Position numbers and translations under genes: made by a program | The notes under the pieces: generated by a model | The model's input: the letters and a program-made list of their open reading frames with translations, nothing else | Told to the model about the DNA's origin: nothing | Database searches by the model: none | Assembly: GCA_016187925.1 (NCBI GenBank) | Contig: JACPIS010000040.1 | Coordinates: forward strand, 101,242 to 136,994 | Origin: Opitutia bacterium | Lineage (GTDB): Bacteria; Verrucomicrobiota; Verrucomicrobiia; Opitutales; Opitutaceae | DNA length: 35,753 bases | Direction: 5' to 3' | Part shown: positions 31,089 through 35,753 of the stretch, in pieces | How the letters are laid out: each line of letters begins with the position of its first letter | How positions within the stretch are numbered: the stretch's first letter is position 1

Positions 31089-31987
31089 TCAGCTCGCAGT
31101 TCGATTGCCTGCTCACGCGGCTTTCCGCCGCGCTCCGCGGACCGGCCCACGATGGCCCGCTGCCCACCCGCCGCGTGCGCACCTTCGCTGGCGATGTGCG
31201 CGTCTTCGACTCGGGCACGGCCGGCCCGTGCCTCGTGCTCGCACCCGACGGGCCGAACGTCATCGAGCATTACGCCATGCTCATCGCCTTGCTCGCCCCG
31301 CACCTGCGCGTCGTCTGCTTCGACTTCCCCGGCTTCGGCCACTCGCTACCCTCGTCCGCCTACACGCATTCCCTCGACCACGGCGCTCGTGTCGTGCTCG
31401 CCGTGCTCGACGCGCTCAGCATCCCCAAGGCCGCGCTGGCCTTCAGTTGCGCCAACGGCTTCTACGCCCTGCGCACCGCCCAACTCGCCCCGCAACGCGT
31501 CACTCGGCTGGTGCTCGCGCAGACACCCTCGGTCGCCGCCATGCACGCCTGGAAGAACCGCGTCATTCCTTGGCCGCTGACGGTTCCCATCCTCGGACAA
31601 GCCGCGATCTGGTTCACCCGCGAGCAATCCGCCCACGGCTGGTATGACAGCGCCCTCCCGCACACCGCACCACGCGAACCATATCGCGCCCTCGCCCGTC
31701 ACGCCTTTGCCCAAGGCGCTTGCTGGTGCCTCGCCGGCATCACCCAAGGCCTCGCCCGCGAACCCGTGCGCACGCTCCACGACATCACCACGCCCTGCAC
31801 CATGATCTGGGGCGCGCGGGACCGCTCGCACCGCCACACCGATCCCGACTCTCTGCGCGACATCGCGCCCGCGGCGGAGATCCTGCGCTTCGCCGACTGC
31901 GGGCACTTCCCCGAGCTCGAAGCCCCGGACCACTATGCCCGCTTGGTGATCCCGCTGCTGTCGGACGGCGAGTCGCTCGCGCTCTGA
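31085..31987 (+). CDS. Alpha/beta-hydrolase with a probable Cys nucleophile
   Basis: This 300-residue alpha/beta-hydrolase fold protein has an oxyanion-hole-side strand VRVVCFDFPGFGHSLPSS (about 75-91), typical of the fold. At the nucleophile elbow, where G-x-S-x-G is usual, it reads LAFSCANGF: Cys122 (codon TGC, 31448-31450) takes the Ser place and the first Gly is Phe. The acid is probably D246 (MIWGARDRSH) and the His H274 (FADCGHFPELEAPDHY). The start at 31085 overlaps the previous stop. Hydrolases with Cys nucleophiles exist (for example dienelactone hydrolase); the substrate here is unknown. Confidence 0.85.
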   Translation: MISSQFDCLLTRLSAALRGPAHDGPLPTRRVRTFAGDVRVFDSGTAGPCLVLAPDGPNVIEHYAMLIALLAPHLRVVCFDFPGFGHSLPSSAYTHSLDHGARVVLAVLDALSIPKAALAFSCANGFYALRTAQLAPQRVTRLVLAQTPSVAAMHAWKNRVIPWPLTVPILGQAAIWFTREQSAHGWYDSALPHTAPREPYRALARHAFAQGACWCLAGITQGLAREPVRTLHDITTPCTMIWGARDRSHRHTDPDSLRDIAPAAEILRFADCGHFPELEAPDHYARLVIPLLSDGESLAL

Positions 31988-32044
31988 CCCGCGCCAGCGT
32001 CGTGTCGCGCCTGCTCGGCGCAGGCACGCGCCATTCCTTTTCCC

Positions 32045-33214
32045 ATGACCAATAGCACCTGCCTACAACCCTCGTCCTCATCACTGCGCGTCTCGCCGCG
32101 ACCGACCCCGGCCATTCACGCGGCCTCTCCGCGTTCGCGCGCGGCCACGTCGGCGCCGCTCTCGCCCAATCGCTCTGCTCATCTGCCGCCGACCCTGCGC
32201 GCGGCCCGGTGGCTGTGGCCCGATTGCCTCCGGTTGCTCGATCCGCAGCGTGCGCGTCGCAGTATTCCTCTCTCGCCTTCAGTTTCGTTTCGCATCGTCG
32301 CGCTCTTCGCCACCGCACTTTCCGTCCTCACCTGCGCCCACGCTGCCAGTCTGCGCGGCTCTCTCAGCTGCTCCGAGGCCGGCGACCTTGAGTCCTTTGG
32401 CCAAACCCTTCCTGCGGTCCGCACCCAGGAAAGCGAAGCCTCCTTCGGGACCGATCTCTGGCAGACGGAGGCCGACCAAATCTCCTTCACCGTCTCCGCG
32501 CGCAGCACGGAACTACGCCGCACTCGCACACACTGGACCGGCTCCGTCGCACCACAGACCGGCGTGGACGCGCAGGGCTTCTGGTCTGCGCCGCTGCCCG
32601 ATGAGCTCCAGGATGTGGGCCTCGATCTCACCTGGCAGCATCGATTCAGCCCCGAGTGGACGCTGATGATCCAGGCGCGTCCCAGCTGCCGCACCGCCGG
32701 CACCACCGCACTCGTAAGCGACGGCTTCGGCGTGACCGGCTCCGCCCTCGCGGTGTGGCACGTGAGCGAGCGCCTGCAATTCGCCTTCGGTGCGGCGGGC
32801 GACAGCCTCGCCAGCGGCTCGCAGCAACTCCTACCGGTCGCCGGCCTCGACTGGGGCTTTACGGAGCACTGGCGCCTCTCGCTCGGGCTCCCGCGCACCG
32901 GCGTGTTTTGGCAAGTTTCCGAAGCGCTCGAGCTCGGCCTCGCCGCCGAGGGTGGTTGGAACACCTACTACGTCCGCCAACGCGGCGCCGCGACCTACCC
33001 CTACGGCCGCCCGCTCACGGAAACCAAACTGGAACACGTCGAGGGTCGCGCAGGTTTCCAGGCCAACTGGAACCTCACCCAGGCGATCCAACTCAACCTC
33101 TCCATCGGCGTCGTGGGCGTCCGCCGCTTTGAATATACTGACCGCAACCTCGTGCTGAAATCCAGCGGCACGCCCGGCGGCTACGGCTCGCTCGGCGTGA
33201 CCGTGAACTTCTGA
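32045..33214 (+). CDS. Putative outer-membrane beta-barrel protein
   Basis: This is up to 389 residues if the first ATG is used. A hydrophobic segment with a cleavage site (VALFATALSVLTCAHA-AS, about residues 84-100) looks like a signal peptide. The first 80 residues (Ser/Pro/Arg-rich) are then unlikely to be coding, and a TTG at 32234 is a plausible real start. The mature part has alternating beta strands with aromatic girdle residues (SALAVWHVSERLQFAFG; GLDWGFTEHWRLSLGL; GGYGSLGVTVNF) and ends in Phe, a BAM-recognition trait of outer-membrane proteins. It resembles DUF6268-type barrels, but this is uncertain. It stands 57 bases after the hydrolase gene. Confidence 0.7.
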   Translation: MTNSTCLQPSSSSLRVSPRPTPAIHAASPRSRAATSAPLSPNRSAHLPPTLRAARWLWPDCLRLLDPQRARRSIPLSPSVSFRIVALFATALSVLTCAHAASLRGSLSCSEAGDLESFGQTLPAVRTQESEASFGTDLWQTEADQISFTVSARSTELRRTRTHWTGSVAPQTGVDAQGFWSAPLPDELQDVGLDLTWQHRFSPEWTLMIQARPSCRTAGTTALVSDGFGVTGSALAVWHVSERLQFAFGAAGDSLASGSQQLLPVAGLDWGFTEHWRLSLGLPRTGVFWQVSEALELGLAAEGGWNTYYVRQRGAATYPYGRPLTETKLEHVEGRAGFQANWNLTQAIQLNLSIGVVGVRRFEYTDRNLVLKSSGTPGGYGSLGVTVNF

Positions 33215-33443
33215 CGCCTCTCCCGCATGTCCGCCTCATCTTTCGCTCGAGCGACGTTGCCGCCGCCACCCTACGGCATGGCCGGCCAGGTCGCGCACAA
33301 GACTGTCGCGTCCGCCACACCGCGCCGGCTCCGAATGTGCCGCCAGGGTCGCCGCCATGCAGCCTCTGCCAAGCTCCCGGCACCTGGGCCGCCGCCGTGC
33401 CGGCCGGATCGACGCCATGCCGGCGTTGCGCGCCGGGTGAGCG

Positions 33444-34028
33444 TCAACGTTTGAGCAATCCGTTCACCGCCGCGATGGCGGCGCGCTCGCGCGCGGGCCA
33501 GTCGCCGCGGATCCACGTGTAGGCCAGCTGCCGGCGTTCGAGCGCGCCGTGCCAGATGCGCCGGCATTTCTCGCGGTCCGCGGGGTCGGGAAAACAGCGC
33601 TGCGGGTCGGGTGCGAACGCCACGTCCGTGTCGCACAGCAGGTAGAGCGCGTAGCCCCGGCAGCGCTGCGCCGCCCCGCGCCGGAGCGGATCGGGCGTCG
33701 TGCCGTACAGCAGATCGCTCCAGAGCATCGTCGTCAGCGCGTCCGTGTCGCAGATGACCAGTGGCGGGCGCCCAACCGGGAATTTGTCCTCCAACGGATT
33801 ACTTCCGGCGGCGGCGCGGGCGGCGGCGGCGTCTTCGCGGCGCCACTGCTCCCGCGCGATGGGCAGCATGTCCTCGAGGCCGAGCACGCCGCCCTGGGCG
33901 TCGCAATGCTCGCGGGCATACTCGGCCACGAGCGGCGCGGCGAAATGCGCCGCGAGCCTCCCCGCGAGCCAGGTCTTGCCGGTCGACTCGGGGCCGAAGA
34001 CGGCGATGCGCATGATTCCGTTCGACAT
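33444..34028 (-). CDS. NadR-type nicotinamide riboside kinase / ATPase
   Basis: This 194-residue P-loop protein resembles the C-terminal ribosylnicotinamide kinase domain of NadR. The Walker A is GPESTGKTW near residue 12, followed by LVAEYAREHCDAQGG, PLVICDTDALTTMLWSDLLY (Walker B-like) and the lid-side DPADREKCRRIW. It would phosphorylate nicotinamide riboside to NMN. The regulator (HTH) and adenylyltransferase domains of full NadR are absent. Start at ATG 34028 (MSNGIMRIAVFG), or 15 bases later at 34013. It lies 23 bases after pnuC, which takes up the substrate, and that gives strong context support. Confidence 0.86.
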   Translation of the reverse strand: MSNGIMRIAVFGPESTGKTWLAGRLAAHFAAPLVAEYAREHCDAQGGVLGLEDMLPIAREQWRREDAAAARAAAGSNPLEDKFPVGRPPLVICDTDALTTMLWSDLLYGTTPDPLRRGAAQRCRGYALYLLCDTDVAFAPDPQRCFPDPADREKCRRIWHGALERRQLAYTWIRGDWPARERAAIAAVNGLLKR

Positions 34029-34034
34029 GATTGT

Positions 34035-34094
34035 GGTAGGGGCCGTTGCCCTCAACAGCCCTCCTCTGGGCGCTTGGGGGCAAGCGCCCCTACC
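34035..34094 (-). repeat. 60-bp palindromic REP-like element overlapping the end of pnuC
   Basis: The ends GGTAGGGGC (34035-34043) and GCCCCTACC (34086-34094) are perfect inverted repeats. Within it GGGCGCTTG and CAAGCGCCC (34068-34076, 34081-34089) form a perfect 9-bp hairpin with loop GGGG. Its size and ends match the element at 17435-17495. The pnuC stop (34054-34052) lies inside, so the element encodes the last ~13 residues of PnuC (GALAPKRPEEGC). Confidence 0.8.
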
Positions 34095-34651
34095 TGCATT
34101 GAATTCCGCCACGCGCGCCAGCCCCAGACGGCCATGAGCCAGAAGATGAAATAGAGCCCGCTGGTGAGCCGCAGGTCCTTGGCCCAGTAGACGCCGATGG
34201 CGACGGTGTTGACCACGACCCACGCGGGCCAGTTTTCGAGGTGCTTGCGCGCCTGCCACCACTGCGCGACGAGGCTGAACACGAGGATGAACGCGTCCCA
34301 ATACGGCAGCGCCGCATCGGTCGTGTGGTGCATGAACGCGCCCCACCCCGCCGCGACCACCGCGCCGGCCGCGACCCACGCCGCGAGCACGCCGGCCGGC
34401 AGCCGCGTGACGGGCAGGTCGCTGTGCGCGGCCGTGTGCTGGCCGCGCAGCCAGTGCGCCCAGCCGTAGGCCTGGATCAGGAAAAACGCGATCTGCAGCA
34501 GGGCGTCCGAGTAGAGCTTGGCGCCGAAAAACACCCACGCGTAGACCGCCACTTGCACGAGCCCCACGGGCCAGCCCCAGATGTTCTGGCGGATCATCAG
34601 CCATACGCCGATGACGCCCAGCACGGTGCCGGTGATTTCCCAGATGCTCAT
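34052..34651 (-). CDS. pnuC: Nicotinamide riboside transporter PnuC
   Basis: This 199-residue membrane protein of the PnuC family has seven spans. Family motifs are NIWGWPVGLVQVAVYAWVFF, KLYSDALLQIAFFLIQAYGW and near the end WAKDLRLTSGLYFIFWLM. PnuC moves nicotinamide riboside by facilitated diffusion; trapping by the downstream NR kinase drives uptake. The ATG at 34651 is preferred over a GTG at 34660. The C-terminal tail past WRAW is supplied by the palindromic element and is probably not conserved. The downstream gene is the NR kinase (23 bases away). Confidence 0.94.
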   Translation of the reverse strand: MSIWEITGTVLGVIGVWLMIRQNIWGWPVGLVQVAVYAWVFFGAKLYSDALLQIAFFLIQAYGWAHWLRGQHTAAHSDLPVTRLPAGVLAAWVAAGAVVAAGWGAFMHHTTDAALPYWDAFILVFSLVAQWWQARKHLENWPAWVVVNTVAIGVYWAKDLRLTSGLYFIFWLMAVWGWRAWRNSMQVGALAPKRPEEGC

Positions 34652-34703
34652 GGCCAACACCGTGGCGGCCGCGGTCCCGGGCGCAAGCCGAGTTCCGGCG
34701 CGC

Positions 34704-35552
34704 TCACACGATGCCGCTCGCGCCGCCGGGCCTCAGGTGCGCCAGCACGGCCTCCATCGCCTCGCGGGTGATGACGTGCCCCGCCGCGCAACGCGGGCAT
34801 TGCACGTGGATCGATTCGCCTTCGCCGAAAAGTTCCCCCATGTCCGCATGCGCGGCCGGCGCGAGGGCCGTCAGGATTTTCTGCTGCGTGCAGCCGCAAC
34901 GCCATTGGTAGAGCCGGCGTTCGATGCGCGCCAAAGTCTCCTTCCCGCCGAGTTGCTTCACGGCCGCCCCATCGACGGCCTTGAGCCAGGCCTCGTCGCA
35001 GTCGGGATGCGAGATGAGCAGGGCGAAATGGTCGTCGCCGAGGTCGAAGTAGCGCGCGGTGCGCTGCTCGCTCGCGGCGTAGTAGGTCTCGGCGGCGTGG
35101 AAGATGTCCGCCCCCTCGAAGTTCACGACGCTCCGGCGCTTCTCGGCGCCGCGCCGCGGCATCAGGTCGCTGTAGAAGACGTTGTGCGGCTGCTCGCGGA
35201 CGTTCTCGGTGAAGAGCCGGCCGACGACGTAGCAATCCTCGTTGTCGCCCGCGAGGAAGAGGTTCAGCCGCGGCTCCTGCAGGCCGATGGTCCAGGCGAG
35301 GTGCTCGCGCTGCGGCCGCGAGGCGCAGTGCAGCGTGAAGGCCGCGAGCGCCTGCCTGAGCAGATAGTCGTGCGCCGGCGCGTGCTTCAGGCCGTGGTCC
35401 GCGAGGTGGAGGTAGTAATCCACGAACACCGGGCTCAGGTCGCCGCGCACCAGCAGGACGTTGCGGTGGCGGACGAAGTCGAGCGTCACCACCGCGCCGT
35501 TTGGCGTCTGGTTATCACTCGGAGCGGATTCGGATGCGGGCAACTCGGGCAT
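34704..35552 (-). CDS. hslO: Hsp33-family redox-regulated chaperone
   Basis: This is a 282-residue Hsp33-type chaperone, active as a holdase when oxidised. The C-terminal zinc-binding redox switch has C219 and C221 (WRCGCTQQKIL) and C252 and C255 (VQCPRCAAGH), the family CxC...CxxC pattern with nearly the E. coli spacing. The N-terminal domain (VRHRNVLLVRGDLSPVFVDY, ADHGLKHAPAHDYLLRQALA) is more diverged than usual. A further Cys pair (C76, C107) lies outside the switch. The start at 35552 is preceded by a low-complexity N-terminal extension of about 18 residues, so a later start is possible. It is 52 bases upstream of pnuC on the same strand. Confidence 0.9.
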   Translation of the reverse strand: MPELPASESAPSDNQTPNGAVVTLDFVRHRNVLLVRGDLSPVFVDYYLHLADHGLKHAPAHDYLLRQALAAFTLHCASRPQREHLAWTIGLQEPRLNLFLAGDNEDCYVVGRLFTENVREQPHNVFYSDLMPRRGAEKRRSVVNFEGADIFHAAETYYAASEQRTARYFDLGDDHFALLISHPDCDEAWLKAVDGAAVKQLGGKETLARIERRLYQWRCGCTQQKILTALAPAAHADMGELFGEGESIHVQCPRCAAGHVITREAMEAVLAHLRPGGASGIV

Positions 35553-35616
35553 GGCTCCAATTTATCCCGCCCCCGCCAAACGCAACCCGAAGCTGCGTCA
35601 CGCCCCCCGCGCCTTG

Positions 35617-35631
35617 TCACGTAATACGTGA
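35617..35631. promoter_or_regulatory. 15-bp perfect palindrome TCACGTAATACGTGA
   Basis: Two 7-bp arms with a one-base centre lie 65 bases upstream of the hslO start and 34 bases after the end of the gene entering from the right. It has the form of an operator for a dimeric regulator of the hslO-pnuC-kinase unit; the regulator is unknown. Confidence 0.4.
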
Positions 35632-35664
35632 GGCTCTTTCAAAACCCCTGAGTGGCGGGTAACT

Positions 35665-35753
35665 TTAATTCGGCAACGCGGGAACTTCGCGCGGGCCGGG
35701 GGTCGCAAGCGGGATGCCTTCGCTCCCGATGATCTTCGTGCAATTGCAGCGGC
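35665..35753 (-). CDS. C-terminal end of a gene entering from the right edge
   Basis: The frame from the window edge reads about 28 codons (CNCTKIIGSEG, then ATPGPREVPALPN) to a TAA at 35667-35665. The codons have the GC-rich third bases typical of genes here, and the frame closes where the sequence becomes intergenic. It is too short to assign to a family; CNC may be a remnant of a cysteine motif. It could also be chance. Confidence 0.4.
   Translation of the reverse strand, partial: RCNCTKIIGSEGIPLATPGPREVPALPN

Noticed and set aside
33337-33522. A 61-codon plus-strand frame with CxxC...CxxC (PCSLCQ, PCRRCA)
   Set aside because: It looks like a zinc ribbon, but it overlaps the end of the NR kinase gene, has no Shine-Dalgarno, and Cys codons are frequent by chance in this GC-rich stretch. 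The gap 33215-33443 is left without a gene.

Overview
The window is GC-rich, compact bacterial chromosome. Gene content and protein style suggest a Verrucomicrobiota bacterium, perhaps close to the Opitutaceae. The clues are ExbB/ExbD with a TPR partner, an orphan permease controlled by a PadR regulator, high GC, and many starts with weak or no Shine-Dalgarno. This placement is inference; no 16S gene is present.

Region 1 (1-12018, all minus strand) is the classic transcription/translation cluster, read right to left: tRNA-Thr(GGT), tuf, tRNA-Trp(CCA), secE, nusG, rplK, rplA, rplJ, rplL, rpoB, rpoC. The window edge cuts rpoC. rpoC is also broken internally by a 26-bp imperfect tandem duplication (2408-2459). 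In an essential gene this is most likely an assembly or strain-mixture artefact. Several strong RNA hairpins sit between the cistrons.

Region 2 (12112-16631, minus) is a four-gene operon: a large secreted TPR protein, an ExbB/TolQ-type protein, an ExbD-type protein, and an unrecognised single-pass protein in the place where a TonB would be expected. The ExbD protein has Asn where the proton-carrying Asp normally sits, and the ExbB protein has lost one of the two pore threonines. This is the best candidate for an unusual system in the window.

Region 3 (16832-25627, both strands) is housekeeping and hypothetical genes: lemA with an M48 membrane protease, a polytopic membrane protein resembling GT-C glycosyltransferases, a small membrane protein, sufE, an unknown cytosolic protein, a TatD-family hydrolase, a nitronate-monooxygenase-like flavoprotein, and tcdA.

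Region 4 (25828-33214, plus) holds an NAD-type malic enzyme with a strong intrinsic terminator, then a PadR regulator preceded by two matching operator-like boxes and followed by a MacB/FtsX-like orphan permease, a small membrane protein, an alpha/beta-hydrolase with a probable Cys nucleophile, and a putative outer-membrane beta-barrel protein.

Region 5 (33444-35753, minus) holds pnuC and a NadR-type nicotinamide riboside kinase (NAD salvage), an Hsp33-type redox chaperone, and the last codons of a gene that enters from the right edge.

Two 60-61-bp palindromic elements with GGTAGGG...CCCTACC ends occur at 17435-17495 and 34035-34094; the second supplies the last codons of pnuC. No stretch over 300 bases lacks a gene. 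The longest gaps are 7216-7447, which holds one hairpin, and 33215-33443, where nothing convincing is seen. No CRISPR array, insertion sequence or rRNA gene was seen.
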